A DNA stretch of 64,000 nucleotides from Afipia massiliensis. GTDB lineage: Bacteria; Pseudomonadota; Alphaproteobacteria; Rhizobiales; Xanthobacteraceae. The translations under genes and the position numbers were made by a program. The notes beneath the pieces are model-generated. The model made no database searches and had not been told where the DNA came from. It saw only the letters and a program-made list of their open reading frames with translations. The stretch spans positions 1 to 64,000 of the forward strand of contig NZ_JACHIJ010000005.1 of assembly GCF_014203115.1 (NCBI RefSeq), in the 5' to 3' direction. Of the stretch, positions 1 through 8,400 are shown piece by piece. Within the stretch, counting starts at the first letter, position 1; every line of letters begins with the position of its first letter.

Positions 1-670
1 TCAGGGACAAAACGACGGCGTGCAACCAGCTCTGGCAAACCGACTTCACCTATTTGAAGGTCATCGGCTGGGGCTGGTTCTATCTGTCCACCATCCTCGA
101 CGACTTCTCCCGCTACATCATCGCCTGGAAGCTGTGCACCACCATGAAAGCCGAGGATGTCACCGATACCTTGAACCTGGCGCTCACAGCATCGGGCTGT
201 GATCGGGCGACGGTACGTCCGCGGCCGCGTCTGCTCTCCGATAACGGGCCGTGCTACGTCGCCGGCGAGCTGGCGCAATGGCTTCAGGAGCGCGACATGG
301 ATCACACCCGCGGTGCACCGAACCATCCTCAGACCCAGGGCAAGATCGAGCGCTGGCACCAGACGCTCAAGAACCGCATCCTGCTGGAGAACTACTTCCT
401 GCCGGGTGATCTCGAAGCCCAGATCGCGGCCTTCGTCGAGCGCTACAACCATCGCCGCTACCACGAGAGCCTGGACAATCTCACCCCCGCCGACGTCTAC
501 CTCGGACGCGGCCAAACCATTCTGCTGCAGAGAGAAAGGATCAAGCGAAAGACCATCGAACAGCGGCGCTTGCTACATCGCAAAGCTGCAGCCTAAAATG
601 ACAAACAAGATGGGCCAGAGCCTCCACTAAATCAGCCCGCCATCTGTCTCAAATTATCTGACGACGGACA
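1..670 (+). mobile_element. IS3-family insertion sequence, right-hand part
   Basis: Only the 3' part of the element is in the window. It carries the end of an OrfB-type DDE transposase and about 75 nt of non-coding DNA that ends with CTGACGACGGACA at 658-670. IS3-type right ends characteristically finish in CA. From 671 onward the minus strand reads as a nuclease-like gene whose frame runs into the IS, so 670/671 is the inferred junction. The left end and OrfA lie outside the window, so target-site duplication cannot be checked here. Confidence 0.8.
3..596 (+). CDS. IS3-family transposase OrfB (5' end outside window)
   Basis: This is the catalytic integrase domain (rve fold) of an IS3-type transposase; the open frame runs in from the window edge. 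All three acidic residues of the DDE triad are visible: D in WQTDFTY, D in LLSDNG, and E in GKIERWHQTLK, with the usual basic residue seven positions after the E. The C-terminal NLTPADVYLGRG stretch is typical of this family. In IS3 elements OrfB is normally made as an OrfAB frameshift fusion; OrfA would be upstream of base 1. Nothing in the visible part suggests inactivation. Confidence 0.9.
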   Translation, partial: RDKTTACNQLWQTDFTYLKVIGWGWFYLSTILDDFSRYIIAWKLCTTMKAEDVTDTLNLALTASGCDRATVRPRPRLLSDNGPCYVAGELAQWLQERDMDHTRGAPNHPQTQGKIERWHQTLKNRILLENYFLPGDLEAQIAAFVERYNHRRYHESLDNLTPADVYLGRGQTILLQRERIKRKTIEQRRLLHRKAAA

Positions 671-994
671 ATGCCGCGCGGCCTTAAAACTATAGGTAAT
701 GACGTCATGAGATGTGAAAGAACCGGATTTTAGCTCAATGACAACGAGTGGGATCGAATCCTTTGTGATCAGGATGTCCGTCTGAAATGCATTCTGCCCA
801 CGCGTCGGACTCGCAGCGCTCTCATGACTGAGCTGGCCGGAAGGATCGACCTCGATCTTGTAGAGCAGGCTTTTTCCCGTTTCGACCGTATAGTCGGGAA
901 GGTGGGCAGCGAGGGTCTCTTGAACTTGTGTAGCGACCTGTTGCTCACTCTGCTTTCGCCCGGAGGACGCCGCCGCATCGTTTGCCAATGACAT
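671..994 (-). pseudogene. PD-(D/E)xK nuclease-like protein, 3' end cut off by the IS
   Basis: The N-terminal about 107 residues are native sequence; the frame then enters the IS and stops at 632. Residues 70-91 read as a PD-(D/E)xK active site: T-D73-I-L-I, then V-V-I-E87-L-K89-S-G, as in the N-terminal nuclease domain of type I restriction HsdR and related stand-alone nucleases. The domain is intact up to the alpha helix after the ExK, then is lost. The protein could in principle be made with a short IS-encoded tail, but it looks inactivated. It lies directly upstream of, and divergent from, the recombinase cassette. Confidence 0.6.
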
Positions 995-1118
995 ACCCTT
1001 ACTCCATTGCCGCGTTCACACCGCGTGAAGCGCCAAGCCGCTAGTGGCTTCGTTGCGCATCGACATCCAGTCCAAAGGTCATTTGATAGCGAAGGAAGCA
1101 ATTCAGAGTTAATTTTTG

Positions 1119-1149
1119 ATCCTATTTTGGGATAATCCGTTTCTGGGAT
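1119..1149 (+). promoter_or_regulatory. Tandem ATCC-N-GGGAT operator-like repeats upstream of XRE gene
   Basis: Two 15-bp units, ATCCTATTTTGGGAT (1119-1133) and ATCCGTTTCTGGGAT (1135-1149), lie 38-68 nt before the XRE start codon. Each is an imperfect palindrome with ATCC/GGAT half sites, and they are 16 bp apart centre to centre. The same pair is conserved at 31044-31074 before the second XRE copy. Autoregulation by the XRE protein is the natural inference. Confidence 0.5.
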
Positions 1150-1156
1150 CAAATTC

Positions 1157-1187
1157 TGTGCCGCCGATTCACGGCTCTGGCGGCGCA
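1157..1187 (+). promoter_or_regulatory. Leader hairpin overlapping XRE start codon (copy 1)
   Basis: TGTGCCGCC (1157-1165) and GGCGGCGCA (1179-1187) can pair as a 9-bp stem with one G-U pair; the loop is 13 nt. The last stem base is the A of the ATG. No Shine-Dalgarno is visible elsewhere, so the stem may hide the initiation region. In the second copy (31082-31112) the stem is perfect. Confidence 0.45.
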
Positions 1188-1462
1188 TGCAGAAGACCCT
1201 CAAATCCGCGGACTATGCCCGGCTGATCGACCTGCTTGTCGCAGTGCGGAAGGCTGCCAATATGCGACAGCAGGCGCTGGCCAAGAAGCTGGGCAAACCG
1301 CAGTCCTTTGTCGCCAAGTATGAAAACGGGGAGCGGCGCCTCGACGTTATCGAGTTTGTGGCCATCGCCCGCACGCTTGGCGCCGATCCCGTGAGGCTGT
1401 TTAAGGACTACGTCGCGGCAAAGGGCTCGCCGAAAACCGCTTCAAAGCGTCCGACCAAATAG
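1187..1462 (+). CDS. XRE-family helix-turn-helix regulator, cassette copy 1
   Basis: A 91-residue single-domain DNA-binding protein of the Cro/C1 type. Residues about 13-65 form the HTH: the turn and recognition helix read QALAKKLGKPQSFVAKYENG, followed by ERRLDVIEF. The tail is basic. It is very close to the protein at 31112-31387, and both have the same operator-like repeats and leader hairpin. It opens a cassette that ends with a serine recombinase, so control of cassette excision or gene expression is likely. Direct autoregulation is inferred from the upstream tandem palindromes, not shown. Confidence 0.88.
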   Translation: MQKTLKSADYARLIDLLVAVRKAANMRQQALAKKLGKPQSFVAKYENGERRLDVIEFVAIARTLGADPVRLFKDYVAAKGSPKTASKRPTK

Positions 1463-1492
1463 GCCGCTGATGCGCGACCCATAGCCCTTTTT

Positions 1493-1560
1493 TGGGCGGA
1501 TCATTTCGTGATCGTGGCCGGCCGATAAGAGCCACAAGATTGCTGCGTTTCCGCTCGACT
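1493..1560 (+). repeat. Cassette-internal conserved segment, copy A (diverged)
   Basis: This is the counterpart of the 68-bp repeats at 31407-31474 and 37010-37077. The last part, GATTGCTGCGTTTCCGCTCG, is nearly identical in all three. The palindrome TCCTGATCAT-TTT-ATGATCAGGA seen at 31.4 kb is degenerate here (GGATCATTTCGTGATCGT). It lies between the XRE gene and the 74-aa gene. It may be a recombination or regulatory site of the cassette. Confidence 0.5.
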
Positions 1561-1605
1561 TCGTCAGCACATGGAGCGTCACTGTCGCTGTAAATCGGAG
1601 GCAGA

Positions 1606-1830
1606 ATGATGGACCGCAAGATCACGGAACAGGCAATTGGGTTGATCCTCATCGAGATAAGTGCGCGCCTTGGCGAGGCGGCACGGATTGCCAACGCCGC
1701 CGAGGCCTGCGCGCTGGCCGGCAGTGTCAGCGAAGGCGTGAGAGTCTCGATGGATCTCGAACAAATTTTTTATGAGACCGGCCGTTTGCAGGATGCGGCG
1801 TCGCTGCTCAACCGGCTGTCGAGCGACTAG
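1606..1830 (+). CDS. Conserved 74-residue cassette protein, copy 1
   Basis: A small, probably all-helical protein with no recognised domain. A strong ribosome site, GGAGG, lies at 1597-1601; two ATGs (1606 and 1609) are possible starts. It is nearly identical to the 74-residue protein at 37121-37345, and in both cassettes it sits between the XRE regulator and the DUF3489 gene. Conservation of sequence and position in two cassettes supports a real gene. Function unknown; a recombination accessory factor or small regulator is only a guess. Confidence 0.7.
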   Translation: MMDRKITEQAIGLILIEISARLGEAARIANAAEACALAGSVSEGVRVSMDLEQIFYETGRLQDAASLLNRLSSD

Positions 1831-1926
1831 ATCTCTTCAGCCCAAAGGTTTCTCTGCCCGTCTGCGAGCGACGGGCTTGCGGCAGTGGCAGCACAGGATG
1901 CTGTCATTCACGCAGGGAGAACCGAA

Positions 1927-2283
1927 ATGGCCACCAGCAATCGAAAGCCCCCTCGCAAGACCGGGCGCAAATCCTCACCGGCAGCAAAGCGATCGACAAA
2001 ACCCGCTATGAAGGTTCTGCCGTCCGACGCACCGAAGAAATTAGCACCACTGAAGACGCCAAACGTCGCCGTATCCAAACAGGACAAGGTCCTCGAGATG
2101 CTGCGCGCTCCGTCCGGCACCACTATTGCCGCCATCATGAAGGCAACTGCCTGGCAGCAACATTCGGTGCGTGGCTTCTTTGCAGGCACTGTGCGCAAGA
2201 AGCTCAAACTAAATCTGAAGTCGGAGAAGACTGACGACCAGCGCGTGTACCGCGTCGTCGCGAAGGCGGCCCCTGCGAAATGA
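1927..2283 (+). CDS. DUF3489-family protein, cassette copy 1
   Basis: A 118-residue protein with a lysine/proline-rich disordered N-terminus (about 50 residues) and a winged-helix-like C-terminal half: [20 protein letters not shown], then [14 protein letters not shown]. This arrangement is typical of DUF3489, small proteins that accompany DUF2924 and serine recombinases in Bradyrhizobiaceae. The ATG at 1927 has AGGGAGA at 1913-1919. Its stop overlaps the DUF2924 start (ATGA), so the two are translationally coupled. DNA binding is likely from the fold; the specific role is unknown. Confidence 0.8.
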   Translation: MATSNRKPPRKTGRKSSPAAKRSTKPAMKVLPSDAPKKLAPLKTPNVAVSKQDKVLEMLRAPSGTTIAAIMKATAWQQHSVRGFFAGTVRKKLKLNLKSEKTDDQRVYRVVAKAAPAK

Positions 2284-2768
2284 TCCAAGCCCCCTCCTCC
2301 ATGAAGCCAGCCGATCCCGCCGTGGAAGCCGAACTGGATCGGCTGGCGACAGCTCCTATCGTTGAACTGCGCAAGCGATACCGGGAGGTGCTTCGAACGG
2401 ATCCGCCAAAGGCTTTCGGGCCAGACCTGCTCCGTCGCAGCATCGCCCAGCGGATTCAGGAAAAGGCCTATGGCGGATTGTCCGGTCCGACCAAGCGCCT
2501 GCTGGACCAGCTTGTGAAAGCCATGGCTGCAAAGCCCAACGGGCGACTGGAACTGCCGCGCCGGATTAAGCCCGGCTCGGAGCTGGTGCGCACATGGAAG
2601 GGAAAGACCTACCGCGTCGTGGTTCGTCCGGACGGCTTTGCCTATGAGGGCAAAACCTATGCGGGCCTCTCCGAGATTGCGTCGCTGATTGCGGGTACCA
2701 ACTGGAATGGACCGCGGTTCTTCGGGCTACGGTCGAAGCCCGAAAAGGCTGAAGACCATGGCAAGTAA
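2280..2768 (+). CDS. DUF2924-family protein, cassette copy 1
   Basis: A 162-residue DUF2924 protein. Recognisable features are an N-terminal helical region with a [16 protein letters not shown] core, then [19 protein letters not shown] and a small beta domain ending [10 protein letters not shown]. It overlaps the preceding gene by 4 nt and the recombinase start by 11 nt, so all three are coupled. Co-occurrence with large serine recombinases is the family's main known trait; it may be a recombination directionality factor or DNA-binding accessory, which is inference. Confidence 0.85.
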   Translation: MIQAPSSMKPADPAVEAELDRLATAPIVELRKRYREVLRTDPPKAFGPDLLRRSIAQRIQEKAYGGLSGPTKRLLDQLVKAMAAKPNGRLELPRRIKPGSELVRTWKGKTYRVVVRPDGFAYEGKTYAGLSEIASLIAGTNWNGPRFFGLRSKPEKAEDHGK

Positions 2769-4293
2769 CGCGCCTAGAACCCTGCGCTGCGCCATTTACA
2801 CCCGCAAATCGACTGAGCACGGCCTTGAGCTGGAATTCAACTCGCTCGATGCGCAGCGCGAGGCCTGCGAGTCTTACATCAAGAGCCAGGCGTCACTGGG
2901 CTGGAAGGTTCTGCCGCAGCCCTATGACGATCCGGCATTCTCCGGTGGCAACCTTGAACGCCCTGCCCTCAAGCAACTGCTCAAAGATATCGAGGCCGGC
3001 AAGGTCGATGTCGTCGTGGTCTACAAGATCGACCGCCTCACCCGTTCGCTGGCCGATTTCGCCAAACTGGTCGAGGCGTTTGATGCCAGATCCATTTCCT
3101 TCGTCGCGGTCACGCAGCAGTTTAACACCACCACCTCGATGGGCCGGCTGACTCTCAACGTCCTGCTGTCTTTTGCCCAATTCGAGCGCGAGCTCTCCTC
3201 CGAGCGCGTCCGGGACAAGGTGGCGGCTTCGCGTCGCAAGGGAAAGTGGACCGGTGGCACAGTGCCGCTCGGCTATGAAGCTCGGGACAAGAAACTCGTC
3301 ATCAACCCTACTGAAGCCGACACCGTCCGCACCATCTTCCGCCGCTATATCCAGCTGCAATCCTTTGGCCGGCTGGTAGCCGACCTCGACCGGCACGGTA
3401 TCGTGACCAAGCGGCGGAATACCAAGGTCAAGAAGTTCAATGGCGGCATTCCATTCACCTATGGACCCCTCGCTCATTTCTTGAAGAACCGGATCTACAT
3501 TGGCGAGACCGGTCACGGCGGCAAATGGTATCCAGGCGAGCATAAGGCAATCATTGACCGCAAAACCTTCGACAAGGTTCAGGAACTGCTGGCGCTCGGC
3601 ACCAACAAAAGGAAGGTCAAACGATCGGAAAGCGGCGCCCTCCTGATGGGAAAACTTTTCGACGATCGGGGCAATGCGATGAGCCCGAGCTTTTCGTCAA
3701 AGAACGGCGTGCGTTACAAATTCTATGTCAGTTCTGCTTTGTTGCGCGGGCGCAAGCTGGAAGCTGGATCATTCGCCCGCGTCCCGGCAACGAACATCGA
3801 GTTGGCCGTGATCAACGCCATGCGCGAACGTTTGAAGATCGATACGGCCGTGCTGGACGCGGATGTCATTAGCAACTATGTCGCACGTGCCGAGTTGAGC
3901 AACCGCGCCGTCCAAATCACCACCTCGCCGGCAGCAAAAATTCGATCGAACCAAATCTCGATCCCTTGGCAGGTGCGCCGACCCGGTTCCGCATCGATCG
4001 TTGAAGCGGACGGCGGATGCCAACCTGATGCAAAACTGGTCCAGGCCACGGTTCGCGCCCATGCCTGGCTGCGTCATCTAGCGAATAACCGGTTTGCCAC
4101 CGTCGAGGCGCTGGCAGCCTTCGTCAACCTGCATCCAAAGTTGGTGCGGCAGGAGCTGCGCTATGCATTTCTGGCGCCGACCATCACCGAAGCCATTATC
4201 GTTGGCAATCAGCCAGCAACATTATCCTTGGCGCGAATCCCAAAGACCCTGCCGCTAACGTGGTCGGAGCAACGCCGCGCGTTGGGGTTTTGA
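2758..4293 (+). CDS. Large serine recombinase, cassette copy 1
   Basis: A 511-residue site-specific recombinase. The N-terminal resolvase domain (about 1-150) shows the catalytic serine context AIYTRKS and SLDAQREAC, then YKIDRLTRS. The recombinase domain follows (about 170-270; GYEAR to FLKNRIYIGE), with a C-terminal DNA-binding region. The usual zinc-ribbon cysteines are not seen in the region where they normally occur. The start at 2758 (ATG, inside the end of the DUF2924 gene) matches the start of the second copy. It is the likely mobilising enzyme of the cassette; sites ATCCGATGTT lie just past its stop. Confidence 0.93.
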   Translation: MASNAPRTLRCAIYTRKSTEHGLELEFNSLDAQREACESYIKSQASLGWKVLPQPYDDPAFSGGNLERPALKQLLKDIEAGKVDVVVVYKIDRLTRSLADFAKLVEAFDARSISFVAVTQQFNTTTSMGRLTLNVLLSFAQFERELSSERVRDKVAASRRKGKWTGGTVPLGYEARDKKLVINPTEADTVRTIFRRYIQLQSFGRLVADLDRHGIVTKRRNTKVKKFNGGIPFTYGPLAHFLKNRIYIGETGHGGKWYPGEHKAIIDRKTFDKVQELLALGTNKRKVKRSESGALLMGKLFDDRGNAMSPSFSSKNGVRYKFYVSSALLRGRKLEAGSFARVPATNIELAVINAMRERLKIDTAVLDADVISNYVARAELSNRAVQITTSPAAKIRSNQISIPWQVRRPGSASIVEADGGCQPDAKLVQATVRAHAWLRHLANNRFATVEALAAFVNLHPKLVRQELRYAFLAPTITEAIIVGNQPATLSLARIPKTLPLTWSEQRRALGF

Positions 4294-4307
4294 CGCCGAA
4301 ATCGCAG

Positions 4308-4317
4308 ATCCGATGTT
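4308..4317 (+). repeat. Candidate attachment-site core S1 (ATCCGATGTT)
   Basis: Ten bases, 15 nt after the recombinase stop, identical to the first part of the 17-bp repeats at 39866-39882 (just after the second recombinase) and 43604-43620. After the shared core the sequence differs (CCTATGGGCGG). Its position behind both recombinase genes makes it a candidate crossover site; this is inference from position and repetition. Confidence 0.35.
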
Positions 4318-4523
4318 CCTATGGGCGGACTGAATGATGTGGTCTTCAGGTTATGAGCCTGCTACCGGGCTGCTCCACCCCGCGTCAAACAAAAATCGAC
4401 GCGGCATGGGATCGCAAAACAATCTCGTTCCCGGCGCCCATATCCATGCAAGATTTGTTGCATCGATGTATTGTCGCAATGCGGGCCTTGCCCGCACAGA
4501 ATTGACGGACAATGGGAGTTCCT

Positions 4524-5183
4524 GTGAGCGACACACGACCACCCGTGCCAATAACGGACGAGCTTCGTGACCGGGCGAACGACGTGCTTGAACGGTTGTT
4601 CGCACTCGATGAGGCGGTGGCAAATGCGCGGGCTTTCCGCGCGACCTTGGAAGACCTGCATCGCCGCGGCCTCAGCGTCGTTCAAGAGCCGCACATTTCG
4701 GCGATCGGTATGGTACGCGCGGGCACGCTCCGTGCGGCAATTGGCGCGATCATGGCATGCCTCGATCCCAGCGACTGGCGGGGCAATCGCGCCAGCGCTG
4801 GACAAATCCTGGACCTGCTTCAAGATTCAACGCTGGCGGCGGTATTTCCCGAAAACGCCAAGGCGGCTGCCGATGCAGCCCAAGCATTGGCAGCGGCGCG
4901 CACGGAATTCGAGGCGCTTCGGCAAGACAAGCTGTTTCAGGACGGCCGCGCGCTGCGTAACGACGCCATCGCGCATATCCTAATCCCCGATGAGCCAACT
5001 CCGACTGTGGAATACGACACCTTCTTCAAGCTGCACGATGCCGCAGAGAGGTTAGTGGTGCTGCTCTATATCGCCTGCACACGCGGTCGGCCCCAATACA
5101 TCGAGCATGAGGAGCGCTTTAAGCGTCTCGCCACAACCTTCTGGGATACTTACTTCACAGGGATGCGCGCGACGGGGACGTGA
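4524..5183 (+). CDS. HEPN-like protein (AbiU2 type), putative RNase
   Basis: A 219-residue helical protein. Residues 145-151 read R-N-D-A-I-A-H, an Rx4-6H motif of the HEPN ribonuclease superfamily. Its position near the C-terminal third and the length of about 220 residues resemble AbiU2-type HEPN proteins. The GTG at 4524 is preferred over the ATG at 4512 because GGGAG lies five bases before it. It is a lone gene just downstream of the recombinase cassette, convergent with the large operon on the other strand. If it is a toxin, no antitoxin is evident next to it. RNase function is inferred from the motif only. Confidence 0.6.
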   Translation: MSDTRPPVPITDELRDRANDVLERLFALDEAVANARAFRATLEDLHRRGLSVVQEPHISAIGMVRAGTLRAAIGAIMACLDPSDWRGNRASAGQILDLLQDSTLAAVFPENAKAAADAAQALAAARTEFEALRQDKLFQDGRALRNDAIAHILIPDEPTPTVEYDTFFKLHDAAERLVVLLYIACTRGRPQYIEHEERFKRLATTFWDTYFTGMRATGT

Positions 5184-5192
5184 CGTGCGTGG

Positions 5193-5457
5193 TCAAGGCA
5201 GAACGCCAAGGACCGATGCGATCGCGCTGAGGACGGCCGCAAGGCCGGTCCATACTGCGGCGCGGCAGTTGAGCCGTGAGGATTCATTGAATGCGACTTG
5301 CGTGTTGAGAATATATAGCTCGGGGACATCGGAGATCGACGCTGCTGCCGTGTGCGGAATGTCCACGCGGCTTGCCTTCCACCAGTAGATTGCGGCCACG
5401 ATGGCCGCGATAAGACCGATAAGGCCAGCGAGATCGCAGCGACCTTGATCGGCGTTA
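5193..5457 (-). pseudogene. Small two-helix membrane protein, apparently frameshifted
   Basis: The readable part is GLIGLIAAIVAAIYWWKAS, a polar middle (D-V-P-E-L-Y-I-L-N-T-Q-V-A-F-N) and a second hydrophobic helix ending LSAIASVLGVLP. Upstream of about 5425 the sensible frame (TVTPIKVAAISLA) is offset by one base, and no ATG/GTG/TTG opens it. The only in-frame start is a GTG at 5399 inside the first membrane helix. An AAGGAG ribosome site overlaps the end of the 1138-residue gene, so it was probably the third gene of that operon. It may be broken or use an unusual start. Confidence 0.4.
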
Positions 5458-5460
5458 CAG

Positions 5461-8400
5461 TTATCGCTCCTTCAGTTGCGGGTTTGGCAGAAGGTCCAGA
5501 TACCCTGTGTCGCCGATGGCGACGAGGTAATTGATGGCTTCCGAAACGGCTGCGGCCGTTTTTGGCGAGGCGGTCGCAAGACCATTCACAAATATGGTCC
5601 GCATCCCAGCGGATTGGGTCATGTAAACCCAACGATCGAAGTGCTGGTTCTTGACCAATGCGGCGAGAGTTTGGGCGGCCAGATCTGGGAAGTTGGGTGA
5701 TATCTTCTCCAAGCGATCCATCACGCTGTATGACTCGGTTGGCGCGAAGCCTCCTTCCGACATCAAGAGCACTTGCTCCATAAGCCATTCATCCGGAATT
5801 CCCTTACGAAAGAAGAACTGCCCGACTGCGCCTATTTCTTCTCGGAAATGATCCGGGGTTGAGGAAGCTTTCGCCGCGGCGAGGCGGCGGTCCCAATAAG
5901 ATAGTGCACGCGCCCGGAGATCGTCAGGAAGTTGATCGGGTCGCAGTTCAAGTTGCACGCCAAGAAACCACATCGCGTGCTGACGTGCCTGCACGGGCGC
6001 GGTGTCCCAGAACAGCGCGAACACATCATCGGCAAATGCTGCCGCAATGTAGAGAATGATCAGGTACTCGGCGAGACGGTCATCCACATGCTGCTTGTCC
6101 CTGGCCGAACTTTCATCTCCGAGCCTTTTTATTTCGGTCACGTAGCAATCGCGCATGGCGGTTGCGAACCCGCTGATCGGCCCACTGTCGGCACTGAGGT
6201 GGGCAAGCCACGCGGCATCGCGGAGCGACAAGTCATCGTCCGGAAACAACGCTGGCATCTGCCCGCGAAGCCATGATTCCGCGAAGTAGGCGAACCAGTT
6301 GAGATAACGGCCCATGATCGCACGCGGGATGCGTCCGGAGGGGGATCGATCGGTCAACTCGGCTTCGAATATCTGGCGAAGTTCGGGAAGCTTTTTGAAT
6401 GCTTCGCGGGGAGCCTTGCCGACCTCGCTGTCTTGGTCCTTGCTGATCCAGAAAATGAAAAGAATCGCTAGCTCGACCGCGGCGCCGCGCCACGTCGATT
6501 GTGCCCCGAAATGCGGAAAGCTGCGGTAGCTTTCTTCGAAATTATCCGTATCCGGTTCGCGCGGGGCGGTGCGATACAGCTCGAGGATCAACCCGTGCAC
6601 GAGCCCGGCAGCCCCAAACGGAAATCCCTCAGCGCCTCGGCGCAGGCCGAAGGCGAGCAATCCGATCGCCGCTTTCCGCGTCCATGACCAGTCAGGGTCG
6701 TCTCCCTCGATACCGCTCGGTTCGGGTTCGACCACAGGCTGCGTCACCGCTTCAATCAGTGCAAGCGCACCGTTCCAATCAAGGTCATACTTGTTATTGG
6801 AGGCGTTCGAGAGCCCTTCGAGGACGCGACGCACGTAGATGGGGGGAAGCTGCGCGAAGCGCGCCGCGTTTGCCGAATATAAGGCCGCGTTGTTCGTGGT
6901 GGCGGTGCGAAGATCCTGTGCAAGCGCAGTCGCGGTCTCGCGCTGCTCGCCGGATGATGGCCGCCACGTTTCAAGGTACGCGACGATTTCATCTATCGGG
7001 GTCGTCAAGAAATCCGGCGCCGTTGCAGGACTTTTCGCTGGCTCGTAGAGTCGCTGCCTCCATGCGTCGGGATCGCCGAGCTGCTCGAGGCGGTCCCGCC
7101 GATCGGCCGGCAGAACGTCCCGCCAATGCCACAGCAGGTCGCGCACAACGGACTCATCGCGGCTCCGTTGTTCTTCCGGTGTCGGAGGCCTCTTTTCGTG
7201 TTTCTCGAAACGTTCGTTGAAGCGGTCGCGGTATTTGTCCGGGACGGAATCGACGTAGCTCAAGATGCTCTGCTGATTGCTTGCAGCCAAGGACGGAAAC
7301 CACGCCCGCGCAAGCTCCCCGTATTCGAAACGGCACCAGGTTTCTTCGATGAGGTCGGGATCGGCCAGGCAGGCTTGGGCAAGATCAGGAGCGCCGCCCG
7401 GATTGATCGACAGCACATGAAGGGAAATCCGGGTGAAGATTTTCGGTGAACGGCTCTGTATGCGCGAGACGACATCGCGTGTGCAGGCGGGATCGGCCTC
7501 GATGGCGAGCTTGGACGCCCTGACAATTTCGCCGACGAGCGCATCAATCACATCATGCTTGGTGCCGTGCTCGGAAACCTCGCCGGACAGATAATAGGTG
7601 TAATCGTGGGGCGGATCATCCGTCACCTTACGGGCGATGCGAACGGCTTGATCAAGTAGATCGGCGACGACAGCGACTGCTTCAGCCTTGCAGACCGGAG
7701 CGATCGCCTTGATTGCGTCTGGCAGGTGATGCTCGTACATGTGCCGGCTGAATAGCGTCGCGAGCCTTTCGTTTTCGGCGAACACCTTGAACACCGCGCG
7801 CGTGGCGCGGAGTGCGGCGTCACCCTCGCAGTCTTGCGCAAGATGCTTGATCAAGTCGTGCGGCCCCTGCGCCACGATAAACCGGGCGTCTGGGGTCAAC
7901 CACGCCTCCGCGAGGTCGACGAGCGGTGCCGCTTCATTTGCGGGAAGTGCCGCCAGAATTTCCATCCCCATCTGCTGCACATCGGGATGCGTGGATACAG
8001 CGACGCTGCGAAGCGTATCGGTAATCAGCGCACGGGCCTTGGCATCGGGCGATTTCGCCATGCGCAGCAGATAACGGCCCGCCGGCCACTGGCGGAGAAA
8101 CGAGCGGTCGACGCCCGCCTCTTCAGCCTGCGAGAGAGGGGCGGAGAGCAGGTTTCGCTTTGCCAAATGCGGGAGCCAGTCCGGTGTCTCGAGCTTGTTG
8201 AAGAAGTGCCAGAGCAACGGCAGCGCTCCTGGAATTTCTTTGGAGAGGCTTGTGACCGCCGCGCTGCGATCCTTCATCGCCACCAATTGATCGATCCGTT
8301 GGACGAACGCCGCGTATTTTCCCTGAAGGGCAATCATGAGACCACGAATGACGGTGTCGAAAGGGGCTTGCCAGTCGGCCCTGAACGCATCGTCGACGAC

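Noticed and set aside
1478-1500. GCCC-T6-GGGC hairpin after the first XRE gene as a terminator
   Set aside because: The stem is only four pairs with the T-run in the loop; unlikely to terminate transcription.
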